From Bifidobacterium catenulatum DSM 16992 = JCM 1194 = LMG 11043 (GTDB lineage Bacteria > Actinomycetota > Actinomycetes > Actinomycetales > Bifidobacteriaceae): DNA of 64,000 bases. The stretch lies in assembly GCF_001025195.1 (NCBI RefSeq), contig NZ_AP012325.1:1364001-1428000 (forward strand). The letters are read 5' to 3'. Under the pieces are notes generated by a model that was given only the letters and a program-made list of their open reading frames with translations, ran no database searches and had not been told where the DNA came from. This document shows, piece by piece, positions 19,418 to 27,711 of this stretch. The translations under genes and the position numbers were made by a program. The stretch's first letter is position 1, and each line of letters starts with the position of its first letter.

Positions 19418-20386
19418 TCAGGCCGTACGGCTCTTCGGATCGAGCGCGTCCTTGACGGCGTCACCCATCATGATGAATGCCAGCACGGTGATGGCCAGTG
19501 CGGCGGACGGGTAGAACAGCACCATCGGGTCGGTACGCAGAATGGACTGCGCGTTGGAGATGTCTCCGCCCCAGCTGACCGTGGTGGTGGGCAGACCAAC
19601 GCCCAGGAAGCTCAGCGTGGCCTCGAGCACGATGTAGGTGGCCAGCGAGGTGGTGCCGACCACGATGATCGGGGCCAGCGAATTCGGCAGGATGTGACGG
19701 AACAGGTTGCGGATCGGGGTGGATCCCAGTGCGGTGGATGCCGTGTTGAATTCGAGGTTCTTGGCTTCCATCACCGCGCCTCGCGCGATTCGTGCCACGG
19801 AGGTCCAGCCGAACAGCGTCATCACCAGGATGATCTTCCAGATGGAGCTGCTCGTCTTGAACATCTGGAGCACCACGATGGCGCCAAGCAGAATCGGCAG
19901 CGCGAGGAAGATATCAGTCAGTCGGCTCAGCACGGCGTCGACCCATCCTCCGAAGAAGCCTGCGATTGCGCCAATCAGCGTTCCGAGCAGCACCACCAGC
20001 AGTGTGGCGAACACGCCGACGCTCAACGAGGTGCGGGTGCCGTAGACCACACGGGAGTAAACATCGCAACCTTGCAGGTCGAAGCCGAACGGATGGCCAG
20101 CGGAAGCCGGATCAAGGGAATTGTCGAGCGTGCAGTAGTTCGGGTTCTGCTTGGTCAATACGCTCGGGAACAGCGCCACGAACACGATGAAGATAATCAG
20201 CAGTCCGGAGATGATGAACAACGGGTTCTTACGCAGGGTGCGCCACGCATCGGCCCACATGCTTGAGGCCGGAGCGGATTCATCCATCGAGTCGACGGCC
20301 TTCAGAGGCGTCTCATCGAGCGGTGCCACATAGCGTTCCTGTCCCGGAAGCACGGTGAAAGGATTGGTCTCATTCATTTCGGTCAT
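19418..20386 (-). CDS. Peptide ABC transporter permease (DppC type)
   Basis: Membrane permease of 322 residues with a cytoplasmic N-terminal extension of about 50 residues, a first helix at about 57-77 (NPLFIISGLLIIFIVFVALF) and five further helices with the EAA loop (ARGAVMEAKNLEFNTASTALG over about 25 residues). GGAGGT ahead of ATG 20386 is strong. It lies 20 bases after the DppB-type gene and 21 bases before the fused ATPase gene, forming one operon. Confidence 0.9.
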   Translation of the reverse strand: MTEMNETNPFTVLPGQERYVAPLDETPLKAVDSMDESAPASSMWADAWRTLRKNPLFIISGLLIIFIVFVALFPSVLTKQNPNYCTLDNSLDPASAGHPFGFDLQGCDVYSRVVYGTRTSLSVGVFATLLVVLLGTLIGAIAGFFGGWVDAVLSRLTDIFLALPILLGAIVVLQMFKTSSSIWKIILVMTLFGWTSVARIARGAVMEAKNLEFNTASTALGSTPIRNLFRHILPNSLAPIIVVGTTSLATYIVLEATLSFLGVGLPTTTVSWGGDISNAQSILRTDPMVLFYPSAALAITVLAFIMMGDAVKDALDPKSRTA

Positions 20387-20406
20387 TTCTTGTTACCTCC
20401 CTCAAC

Positions 20407-21333
20407 TCACGCGTAACGGATTCGCGGATCAAGCGCGGCGTACAGCATGTCGACCAGCAGATTGCAGACCACGAAGATCAGCATGAGCAGCGTCACGATG
20501 GACACCACCAGGTTGCCTTCACCCTTGAGGATGCTCTGATAGGTCAGGTAGCCGATGCCATGCACGTTGAAGATGGTTTCGGAAATCATCGCGCCGCTCA
20601 TCAGTGCGCCAAGATCCTGGCCCAGATAGGTGACGACAGGGATCATGGAGTTGCGCAACACGTGGCGCAGCATGACGGATTTGTTGTTCATGCCTTTGGC
20701 GCGCGCGGTGCGCACATAGTCGAGGGCGATGTTGGACGAAATCTCCGTACGGCTCAGACGAATGATGTACGCCATCGATACCGAGCCAAGCACCATGGCC
20801 GGCATCAGCAGGTCGAGGAAGCCTGGATTCGATCCGGCGGTAACCGGCAGCAGACGCCATTTCACACCAAGGAAGTACTGGCACAGGAAGCCGGTGACGA
20901 AGGTCGGCACGGAGATGAGCAGCAGTGAGAAGATCAGGATGACGGTATCGCACCACTTGCCCTTCTTCAGGCCGGAGATCACACCGAAGATCACACCGAA
21001 AACCGCCTCGAACACGAAGGCCATCAGGGCGAGCTTGATGGTTACGGGGAAGGCACGGCCGATCACGTCGATGACAAGCTGCCCAGAGAAGGTCTTGCCG
21101 AAGTCGAGGGTCAGCGCGTTCTTCAGGAACAGCAGATACTGGACAATGAACGGCTTGTCCAGATTGTATTCGGCACGGATCTGGGCCGCGACCGCTTCGT
21201 TGACCGGCTTATCGCCGAACATCGCCTTGACCGGGTCGCCCGGCAACGCGAACACCAGGGCGTACACCAGAAGCGTCGTGCCGAGAACCACAGGGATCAT
21301 CTGCAGAATGCGTCGCAGAAGATACTTGCCCAT
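20407..21333 (-). CDS. Peptide ABC transporter permease (DppB type)
   Basis: Membrane permease of about 308 residues. The start MGKYLLRRILQM at 21333 is chosen because AGGAG precedes it; an upstream frame extends to 21399. It shows the DppB/OppB pattern: first helix RILQMIPVVLGTTLLVYALV, extracellular region with PGDPVKAMFG, and the EAA loop (RTARAKGMNNKSVMLRHVLRN). It is the first gene after the 326-base gap downstream of the binding-protein gene and may have its own promoter at 21472-21500. Confidence 0.9.
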   Translation of the reverse strand: MGKYLLRRILQMIPVVLGTTLLVYALVFALPGDPVKAMFGDKPVNEAVAAQIRAEYNLDKPFIVQYLLFLKNALTLDFGKTFSGQLVIDVIGRAFPVTIKLALMAFVFEAVFGVIFGVISGLKKGKWCDTVILIFSLLLISVPTFVTGFLCQYFLGVKWRLLPVTAGSNPGFLDLLMPAMVLGSVSMAYIIRLSRTEISSNIALDYVRTARAKGMNNKSVMLRHVLRNSMIPVVTYLGQDLGALMSGAMISETIFNVHGIGYLTYQSILKGEGNLVVSIVTLLMLIFVVCNLLVDMLYAALDPRIRYA

Positions 21334-21471
21334 TGGTTTCTCCTTTTGATTACTCACTCGTTCGCCAGCCGTTTGCGGCTTCTCCCCTAACGTTCGCACG
21401 TATAGGTCAGGGGCCCGGGGCGGCCGGCGCTTGCCCCGTTACGTATCAGTGATACTGCACCACAGTGCTCT

Positions 21472-21500
21472 ATATTACAGTTTCATGAAAGACAGTTGAA
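21472..21500 (-). promoter_or_regulatory. Candidate promoter for the permease/ATPase operon
   Basis: Read on the minus strand: -35 TTCAAC (21495-21500), 17-base spacer, -10 TAATAT (21472-21477). It lies about 140 bases upstream of the DppB-type start. Confidence 0.4.
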
Positions 21501-21588
21501 AATATACCCCATGCGCGGACATCTTCTGTTGATGCCGCATGTCCAGCCGTCATCGGACCTCCGATGGAAGTCCTGTTTATTACGCGGA

Positions 21589-21624
21589 AAGGAAGGAACG
21601 GATATTCGAATCCGTCCCTTCCTT
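21589..21624 (-). terminator. Hairpin after the binding-protein gene
   Basis: Fifteen-base arms AAGGAAGGAACGGAT (21589-21603) and ATCCGTCCCTTCCTT (21610-21624), one wobble, 6-base loop, 35 bases past the stop on the minus strand. The run of T is weak, so it could be a partial terminator or an RNA-stabilising stem. Confidence 0.6.
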
Positions 21625-21659
21625 CATACCGATCCTACGAAATCAAATCAGAGAACGGC

Positions 21660-23321
21660 TCACTTGCCAGACTTGGTCATGTTCTCGTAGACCGGCAGGT
21701 TCTGCCAGTTCATCTCGAAGCCGGAAACACCGGTCGAGGCCACACCATAGGCATTGGCGTAGTACAGCGGAACGGCCGGCAGGTCGTTGAGCAGCACTTC
21801 CTGCGCCTTCTGATACAGCTTGTTGGCATCATCAGTGGTCTTGGAGGCGGCGGCCTGGTTGCACAGATCGTCGAACTTGGAGTTCTTGTAATCACCGTCG
21901 TTGGAACCATTGCCATCGGCGGACGAGGACGCGAAGTTCTGCATCAGGTAGTTTTCGGCAGACGGATAATCCGGCTGCCAACCGCTACGGAACGCACCGT
22001 TCACCTTACGGTCGGACACGGCGGTGCGGAAATCGTTGAAGGTCGGGTACGGGTTGGTGGCGGCAACACCGTCGCCCAACACGTTGTTGATGGAGTTCAC
22101 GACAGCGGTGTAAATGACCTCGTGACCGCCATCGGCGTTGTACGCAAAGGTGAGCTTGTCGTCAGCGGTCCACGGGCTGATGGCGTTTGCCTTATCCCAC
22201 AGTTCCTTGGCCTTCTTCTCGTTGTACTTCAGGTTGTCGGAACCGGTGAGGGAATCGGAATAGCCCGGGGTCAGCGGGGACGTGAAATCGGCGGCCGGAG
22301 TGCCCGTGCCGTTGAGCACCTTATCGCAGATGTTCTGGCGGTTGATGGCCATGGAGATGGCCTGTCGGCGCAGGGTGCCTTCTTCGGTACCGGCCTCGAA
22401 ATGCTTCACATTGGACGGAATAGTGAACTGCTGAATGACGGAACCAGCCTTGTTATAGGCCTGCACGGTGGAGTCCTTTTCGAAGGTCTTGGTGGCAGAG
22501 GCGGGAACGGATTCCATCACGTCAAGGGAACCAGACTGGATGTCAGCGTAAGCGGCCTCATCCTTGGTATAAACCTTGAAGGTCACGCCGTCGTTCTTCG
22601 GAACGCGATTGCCTTTGTAATCGGGGTTCTTCACCAGCACAATCTGGTTGTCATGGTCCCAAGACTGGAACTTGTACGGACCATTGCCAACCGGCTTCTC
22701 GCCGAAGGCCTTCGGATCCTTGAAGAAGGATTCCGGCAGAGGGGCGAACGCGGTATAGCCGACCTTGATGGCGAACACAGAATCGGACTGGTTCAGATCG
22801 ACGGTGAATTCCTTATCATTGACGACCTTCAGACCCTCGAGCTGTTCATCACCCTTGAGCTTGTCTCCGTCCTGCAGCGCGTCATAGCCCTTGATGGTGG
22901 AGAAGAAGGAGGAGCCGAGCTGGGCGTTCTTGGCGTTGGCCGTGTAGCTCCATGCCTTGGTGAAGGATTCGGCGGTCACCGGGGTGCCGTCGGTAAACTT
23001 CCAACCATCCTTGAGCTTGATGGTGTACTGGGTGGCGTTATCGTTAGCTTCGATGGATTCCGCAACCTCATTGGAGGCATTGCCTTTGGCATCGAAAGAA
23101 ATCAGACGAGAGAACAGCAGGTCGAGCGGCTTGCCGCCGCCGGTCTCGTTGCAGTCGCCCGGGATGAGCGGGTTCTGCGGTTCGGAATTGTATGCGGTGA
23201 TGACGTTGGAACCCTTGTCAGCGGTGGAGTCACCGTTGGAAGAGCCGCACCCGCTGAGCAGCATACCGAATGCGCATGCGGCCGCAGCGAAAGCCAGAGC
23301 TTTCTTCTTCATGGAATTCAT
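21660..23321 (-). CDS. Peptide ABC transporter substrate-binding lipoprotein
   Basis: Family 5 extracellular solute-binding protein (OppA/DppA type) of about 553 residues. AAGGAG fixes the start at 23321 (MNSMKKK). The signal peptide KKKALAFAAAACAFGMLLSGC has the lipobox LSGC, so the protein is anchored to the outer face of the membrane. Typical SBP_bac_5 features follow: GWKFTDGTPVTAESFTKAWS split over strands near residue 110, and VGNGPYKFQSWD. It leads the operon whose permeases and fused ATPase lie downstream. The ligand is probably an oligopeptide; some bifidobacterial homologues bind oligosaccharides, so this is not settled. Confidence 0.9.
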   Translation of the reverse strand: MNSMKKKALAFAAAACAFGMLLSGCGSSNGDSTADKGSNVITAYNSEPQNPLIPGDCNETGGGKPLDLLFSRLISFDAKGNASNEVAESIEANDNATQYTIKLKDGWKFTDGTPVTAESFTKAWSYTANAKNAQLGSSFFSTIKGYDALQDGDKLKGDEQLEGLKVVNDKEFTVDLNQSDSVFAIKVGYTAFAPLPESFFKDPKAFGEKPVGNGPYKFQSWDHDNQIVLVKNPDYKGNRVPKNDGVTFKVYTKDEAAYADIQSGSLDVMESVPASATKTFEKDSTVQAYNKAGSVIQQFTIPSNVKHFEAGTEEGTLRRQAISMAINRQNICDKVLNGTGTPAADFTSPLTPGYSDSLTGSDNLKYNEKKAKELWDKANAISPWTADDKLTFAYNADGGHEVIYTAVVNSINNVLGDGVAATNPYPTFNDFRTAVSDRKVNGAFRSGWQPDYPSAENYLMQNFASSSADGNGSNDGDYKNSKFDDLCNQAAASKTTDDANKLYQKAQEVLLNDLPAVPLYYANAYGVASTGVSGFEMNWQNLPVYENMTKSGK

Positions 23322-23613
23322 ATTCTCCTTATCCATTATTTCCAGAGCCGTAAGACCCTGTTCAAAAAGAAGGCGGGCGTCAATACCGTGGCATCAACGT
23401 CCGTCTTCGTTCTGATGGTGGGTTCATTATCACTCGATTGAGGGACAACCACTCCATATCCGAGGGAGGCCCATGCAAAATAGTCAAATCAAAACTCATC
23501 ATCTGATAAAACAACCGTTTTTCCCGCTTATCGCCGGAACAACTTATCCGCATCGTGCGTATGGACGGACACGGATATATCTGTTCGCTGTCAGCGTACT
23601 TTGCCGATTCGTG

Positions 23614-24540
23614 TCATGCCCGTGGAAACGCCTGTCCGTAACGGGCTTTCAACTGTTCGATGGAGACATGCGTGTACCGTTGCGTGGTCTTCAGCGAGGA
23701 ATGTCCCAGGAGCTCCTGCACCTCACGCAAATCAGCTCCCCCGTCAAGCATATGTGTGGCGGCACTGTGCCGCAGAGCATGAGGACTAATGTCGGGAACG
23801 CCGGCATCACGCGCGCATGCGTGCACCACACGACGTACCATCCGCTGATCAATGCGTTTGCCTTGTCTCCCAAGAAACAACGCAGCTGCGGACTGCTCCC
23901 CCACCAACAGGGGACGCCCATCATCCAACCACCGACGTATCGCTTTTTGCGCCGGAGCGCCAAATGGCATGACTCGTTGTTTGTTGCCTTTGCCGGTCAC
24001 TTTGACCGTCCGATTGGAAAAGACCACATCCGGTACATCGAGTCCCACCAGTTCAGCCACACGCATGCCCGTCGCATACAACAGTTCCAGCATTGCAGCG
24101 TCACGCAGCTCAATGGCCTGCTGCTTCATAGTCCGTTCCTTCGGCTGAGACGTTTCACTGTCCTCGTCCACGCGTTCCATCAGCTGTTCGGCCTGTGATT
24201 CGCTGAGCACATCCGGCAACGTATCAGGTATTTTCGGAGTCATGAGCACACAAGCCGGATCCGTCGTCGTCACGCCATGCTCATGCGTCCACGCGAAAAA
24301 ACCACGTACCGCCACGGTTTTTCGGGCCATGCTGCTTTTCGCATGTTTTTTCGATGATTCCGCCATCCACATGCGAAGATCTTCGATGGTCACCTCGTTA
24401 AGGTTCCTGCATCCAAGCCGTTCCAAGGCAAGCAGACATTCTTCGACATCGCCTCGGTATGCCTTCCGTGTGTTTTCGCTCAATCCACGGTTGGCTTTCA
24501 GATATGTGTCGAATGCCTCTACGCTCTCATCGAACAGCAT
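23614..24540 (-). CDS. xerC: Tyrosine recombinase XerC
   Basis: Site-specific recombinase of 308 residues acting at the dif site to resolve chromosome dimers. The N-terminal SAM-like DNA-binding domain (NRGLSENTRKAYRGDVEECL) is followed by the catalytic domain with Arg in ATGMRVAEL, Lys region VTGKGNKQR, HALRHSAATHML (His-x-x-Arg), LGHSS and the Tyr nucleophile in YTHVS. No element boundaries, att repeats or phage genes lie nearby, and a second, more divergent recombinase lies at 36501, so this pair is best read as housekeeping XerC/XerD. It stands alone between the peptide transporter and the tyrA region. Confidence 0.88.
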   Translation of the reverse strand: MLFDESVEAFDTYLKANRGLSENTRKAYRGDVEECLLALERLGCRNLNEVTIEDLRMWMAESSKKHAKSSMARKTVAVRGFFAWTHEHGVTTTDPACVLMTPKIPDTLPDVLSESQAEQLMERVDEDSETSQPKERTMKQQAIELRDAAMLELLYATGMRVAELVGLDVPDVVFSNRTVKVTGKGNKQRVMPFGAPAQKAIRRWLDDGRPLLVGEQSAAALFLGRQGKRIDQRMVRRVVHACARDAGVPDISPHALRHSAATHMLDGGADLREVQELLGHSSLKTTQRYTHVSIEQLKARYGQAFPRA

Positions 24541-24718
24541 GCCGATCAGCCTTTCCCGAGCTCAATAGCAAGCCCAAATCCATGAATTTCTCTCCATTAT
24601 GTGTCCATTCTCCGATAGAAACCGAAATTCCGGCACAACTTGAAAAGAGACCAACTATGCTGTCCAGTAGCGTTCGCTCAGCGAATCCGTCAATAATCGT
24701 CTATTCGAAGGGGAGATT

Positions 24719-24976
24719 ATGCCGATTCCAAACGAAATTCCAGCAGGTGCACGCATTGTGGTGCGCACCTGCGAAGGTGTCGATCCAAAGGACCAGCGCA
24801 TGAAATTCCGAGATTATGTCGGTCACGTACGTTCTTGGGACGGGCAGACATTGGAAATGACGCGCGATGCGGCAGCTAACGGTTCGCGCCCGGAGCAACG
24901 TGTCAGTATTCCCGCCGACACCATCGTCACCGTCAAACCGGTTCCGGAACGTTCCATGACAAGGCCGCGCCTATAA
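24719..24976 (+). CDS. Small conserved hypothetical protein
   Basis: Eighty-five residues starting at ATG 24719 behind GGGGAG. The sequence (AGARIVVRTCEG..., FRDYVGHVRSWDGQTLEMTRD, RVSIPADTIVTVKPVPE) is rich in short beta strands and looks like an SH3-like or Tudor-like small barrel. I do not recognise a characterised family; similar small proteins are annotated as hypothetical in bifidobacteria. It is divergent from xerC and converges with tyrA only 4 bases away. It has no signal peptide or membrane helix, so it is probably cytoplasmic. Confidence 0.7.
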   Translation: MPIPNEIPAGARIVVRTCEGVDPKDQRMKFRDYVGHVRSWDGQTLEMTRDAAANGSRPEQRVSIPADTIVTVKPVPERSMTRPRL

Positions 24977-24980
24977 CGCG

Positions 24981-26021
24981 TCACACTGAGGAACGCACCT
25001 GTGCCATAGCTTGACGGTAGCCGTCGAATCGCACAATATGCTCTCCCCTACGCGCCGATTCCAGAAGCATCTGCTGCCAACCGGTCTCGGGAATTGCCAG
25101 TTCGATCGTTTCGCAATGTTCTGCGAAATCAGGTTCTTTGGTGAGAGCCTTGTACTCACGGAATGGCTGCCCCTGTACGAAGAAACGCGCCATTTCCTTA
25201 TCATCGCCCGCAGTGGGCGCGCCCTGCTGCGCGGCCATGCCATGCAGCACATTGGCCATAAGCGTCAAGCGATTGGCCATGTTGCGCAATAACGCTTCAA
25301 CATTGGCCGCATCCTCTTCCACCATTGCACGGGTACGGTTCGGATCGGTCAGCGCAACACGGGTCATGTCTCGCCACGAGCCGGCGGCGAGCGCTGCCGC
25401 GATGTTTCGATTGGGATTGGCCACCAGCTCGTTGATCATGGCCGTGGAAATGACGTGTGGCATGTGAGAGATCAGTGCCGCGCAACGATCGTGGGTCGTG
25501 TCGTCGAGCACGATGAGACGATTCGCGCAATGGTCGACGATCATTGTCGCAACGGCACGGAAACGCTGATATTCAGTGTTTTCATCCACGGTAATGGCCC
25601 AAAGAGCACCGTCGTAAAGCGTTGGATCCGACGATTCCCACCCAGATAGCTCATTGCCGGCCATGGGGTGCGCCCCTACATAGCAGTGTTCCAACCCTAC
25701 GGCCCTGACCTGTTCCCTAACCATTTCTTTGACGCTGCCTACATCGGTGAGCGTGGTGACGCTCGGATCGATCAGCGGTTTGAGTGCACCCAGAATTTGC
25801 GGCATGGCTTTAAGCGGATTGCATAGCACAAGCACGTCAGGCTTTGCATCGGCAAGCACAGCCAGCGTGGGCACGCATCGTATGCCGTCCGCCTCCGCGG
25901 TTTCATATGGCCGATCGTTATGGTTCCATGCGACGACCTCGCAGCCCGCATTGACGAGCCTGCGTGCCAGAGACCCTCCAATAAGTCCGAGACCCACGAT
26001 TGCGATACGTTGCTTCACCAC
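24981..26021 (-). CDS. tyrA: Prephenate dehydrogenase
   Basis: NAD(P)-dependent step of tyrosine synthesis (prephenate to 4-hydroxyphenylpyruvate); 346 residues. N-terminal Rossmann motif GLGLIGGSLARRL, then LTDVGSVKEMV, the catalytic His region GAHPMAGNELSGWES, and a helical dimerisation domain. No clear C-terminal ACT domain is visible. The start overlaps the end of pheA by 7 bases, so the two are translated together, giving a Phe/Tyr branch operon transcribed on the minus strand. Confidence 0.92.
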   Translation of the reverse strand: MVKQRIAIVGLGLIGGSLARRLVNAGCEVVAWNHNDRPYETAEADGIRCVPTLAVLADAKPDVLVLCNPLKAMPQILGALKPLIDPSVTTLTDVGSVKEMVREQVRAVGLEHCYVGAHPMAGNELSGWESSDPTLYDGALWAITVDENTEYQRFRAVATMIVDHCANRLIVLDDTTHDRCAALISHMPHVISTAMINELVANPNRNIAAALAAGSWRDMTRVALTDPNRTRAMVEEDAANVEALLRNMANRLTLMANVLHGMAAQQGAPTAGDDKEMARFFVQGQPFREYKALTKEPDFAEHCETIELAIPETGWQQMLLESARRGEHIVRFDGYRQAMAQVRSSV

Positions 26022-26995
26022 ATCAGCTCCTTTTTGACCGTTTCACTGTTCTGCCAATCGTCTGGCAGATGCCGTTCGTCAAGACGTACGCCTCCCTGAG
26101 GCAGCATCCATGAGGTGACTGGAGGATTAGGGCGTTCTCTACGCGGATATACGGCCAGAGTTTTGGCCCAGTCGCCATGTTCTGCGATTTCGACCAGAGC
26201 ATCGTGGAAACGTTGTTCCCACGGCGCCGCATCAAGCGTCGCGATAAAACTGTAGGTGCCTGTACGTCCTTTGATTGGCCGTGAGATGAAGCTTGTCATG
26301 TTGAGTCCTGCGTCGCGGAATACGTCCAGCAGGTTCGCAAGTACGCCAGGGCCGGTGACGAGCGGGATAAGCGTCAACACGGACTCGTATTCTATACCGG
26401 ATTGGGAACGTGGCTGTTCCAACAGTTTCTCTGCTTCCTTGCGCGGGGCGAGCACAAGGAAATCAGTTTGCGCGCCTTGATAATCCTGCACGGCGGTGCC
26501 GATGCATGTGACGTTGTAAAGTTCACCGCAGATGCTTGGCCCAAGGGCTATTTCGTTCGCTTTAATGTCTCGACATGCGGCGGCATTGGATGGTGCTGGA
26601 ACCGGCCGCAAACGATGTTCCGCGATAAAACGTTTGCATTGCGCGAGTCCATGCGAATGCGCGGTGGCTACGGTGGCATCTTCCGGATCGGATCCCGCAC
26701 GCACGTACGCGTCAAAAGTAACGTCGACGCCCACGCGTGCGAATCCGGCCAGGTCTTTGGCGTCGATCAGCGCGTCCAAATTCGGTACCACGTAGCCTTC
26801 GACATTGTTTTCCCATGCCACGACGCCCCAGCCCTTACCCTGCTGCACGGCTTCGAGAATCTGCGGCACATCGTCCAAAGCCACCAATTCGAACCCTTCG
26901 GGTTCGAGATGGGCCAGCTCCTGCGATGCATTGACCGCGGCCTGATGGGTGAAGGTGCCTTGCGGACCCAGATAGAACAGCTTGCGTGCGCTCAT
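26015..26995 (-). CDS. pheA: Prephenate dehydratase
   Basis: Phenylalanine synthesis (prephenate to phenylpyruvate); 326 residues. It has the PDT domain (YLGPQGTFTHQAAV, then the VVAWENNVEGYV region) and a C-terminal ACT regulatory domain (TGPGVLANLLDVFRDAGLNM, then FISRPIKGRTGTY) for feedback by phenylalanine. The usual catalytic TRF triad appears as TDF in GAQTDFLVLA; Thr and Phe are kept but Arg is replaced. No separate chorismate mutase domain is present. It is first in the pheA-tyrA operon. No leader peptide rich in Phe was found upstream. Confidence 0.88.
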   Translation of the reverse strand: MSARKLFYLGPQGTFTHQAAVNASQELAHLEPEGFELVALDDVPQILEAVQQGKGWGVVAWENNVEGYVVPNLDALIDAKDLAGFARVGVDVTFDAYVRAGSDPEDATVATAHSHGLAQCKRFIAEHRLRPVPAPSNAAACRDIKANEIALGPSICGELYNVTCIGTAVQDYQGAQTDFLVLAPRKEAEKLLEQPRSQSGIEYESVLTLIPLVTGPGVLANLLDVFRDAGLNMTSFISRPIKGRTGTYSFIATLDAAPWEQRFHDALVEIAEHGDWAKTLAVYPRRERPNPPVTSWMLPQGGVRLDERHLPDDWQNSETVKKELMW

Positions 26996-27061
26996 TCAAC
27001 CCCATTTCTTTTCTTGGTGTTTCCATGCACCTTATCTCATTGACATGGAATCAGCTGCTAA

Positions 27062-27628
27062 TCATTTCACTGGCTGAGCGCTGCCAGACGTTTCGGGCCC
27101 TCTCGTTTGGGGGTAGACAACAAACGCATCATCATGCGTTTTCTTGCGCGGAGGCGTAACGAACCAACATTTCGGTAATACCAGCATCACGATCGGAATG
27201 AGCACGACTCCATATAACCAAAAATATCCCGCTTGCTCACTGAAGAACGGCATGGAATCGTCTCCGCCGAATCCAACGGGAATCATGGCATCTCCGCCAG
27301 GACCATACCCAGCCATCACCGTCCAGACCGCCAGGGAAGAACCAATCAGATGCAATGCGAGGCCTGAAACGCCGTCACGCGATCGAGCGGACCATGTTGA
27401 GATGATTACCATGAGATAGGCGATCAGTAATCCGTAGGGAATGTTCACGGATGCCCCCATACGGTGAGCCATGGTTCCTATCATGCCAACTATGATTCCA
27501 GAAGCCAGATCGATCAAGAATCGTCCCCATATCGGTAGTCGGTACGACCATGGCATCAATCGTACATCAGCCACCATCCGTTGATTGGATTCATCCGTAC
27601 CGTACGATTGCTTCATCTGTTGCGTCAT
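27062..27628 (-). CDS. Membrane protein of unknown function
   Basis: About 188 residues if started at MTQQMKQSYG (27628). The open frame extends to 27715 but that part overlaps the typA terminator. Four hydrophobic segments are visible: GRFLIDLASGIIVGMIGTMAH, IPYGLLIAYLMVIISTW, LHLIGSSLAVWTVMAGYG and YFWLYGVVLIPIVMLVLP. The C-terminal tail is polar and basic. Bifidobacteria carry similar small membrane proteins of unknown role here. It lies downstream of typA behind a terminator, so it probably has its own promoter. Confidence 0.65.
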   Translation of the reverse strand: MTQQMKQSYGTDESNQRMVADVRLMPWSYRLPIWGRFLIDLASGIIVGMIGTMAHRMGASVNIPYGLLIAYLMVIISTWSARSRDGVSGLALHLIGSSLAVWTVMAGYGPGGDAMIPVGFGGDDSMPFFSEQAGYFWLYGVVLIPIVMLVLPKCWFVTPPRKKTHDDAFVVYPQTRGPETSGSAQPVK

Positions 27629-27660
27629 ATTTCTACTATCTCTCGCTAACCTGAAAAGAA

Positions 27661-27690
27661 AAAGAGATACGTGAGAACACGTATCTCTTT
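27661..27690 (-). terminator. Terminator of typA
   Basis: Perfect 13-base arms AAAGAGATACGTG (27661-27673) and CACGTATCTCTTT (27678-27690) with a 4-base loop, 22 bases past the typA stop on the minus strand, with T-rich sequence after it. Confidence 0.9.
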
Positions 27691-27711
27691 TCGCAAAAAC
27701 AACGCAAAAAA

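Larger units (their letters stand above)
21334..21659. other. Gap between binding-protein and permease genes
   Basis: No gene is seen in these 326 bases. They hold a stable hairpin just after the binding-protein gene (21589-21624), a plausible minus-strand promoter (21472-21500), and a GC-rich GGGGC/GCCCC pair near 21417-21437 (minus strand reading). The arrangement fits strong binding-protein expression with separate or reduced permease expression. Confidence 0.6.

Noticed and set aside
17459..20266. Open frame of over 900 codons opposite the fused ATPase and permease genes
   Set aside because: Composition is the mirror of the ABC genes (His/Gln/Arg rich), with no recognisable motifs or start signal.
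23426..23431. GATAAT on the minus strand as promoter of the binding-protein gene
   Set aside because: No acceptable -35 at 16-18 bases and a long leader; too weak to list as a feature.
21564..23441. Long plus-strand frame opposite the binding-protein gene
   Set aside because: Antisense shadow; the minus-strand protein has signal peptide, lipobox and family motifs.
23614..24540. Integrase of a mobile element
   Set aside because: Motifs and length fit XerC, and there are no phage or conjugation genes or flanking att repeats.
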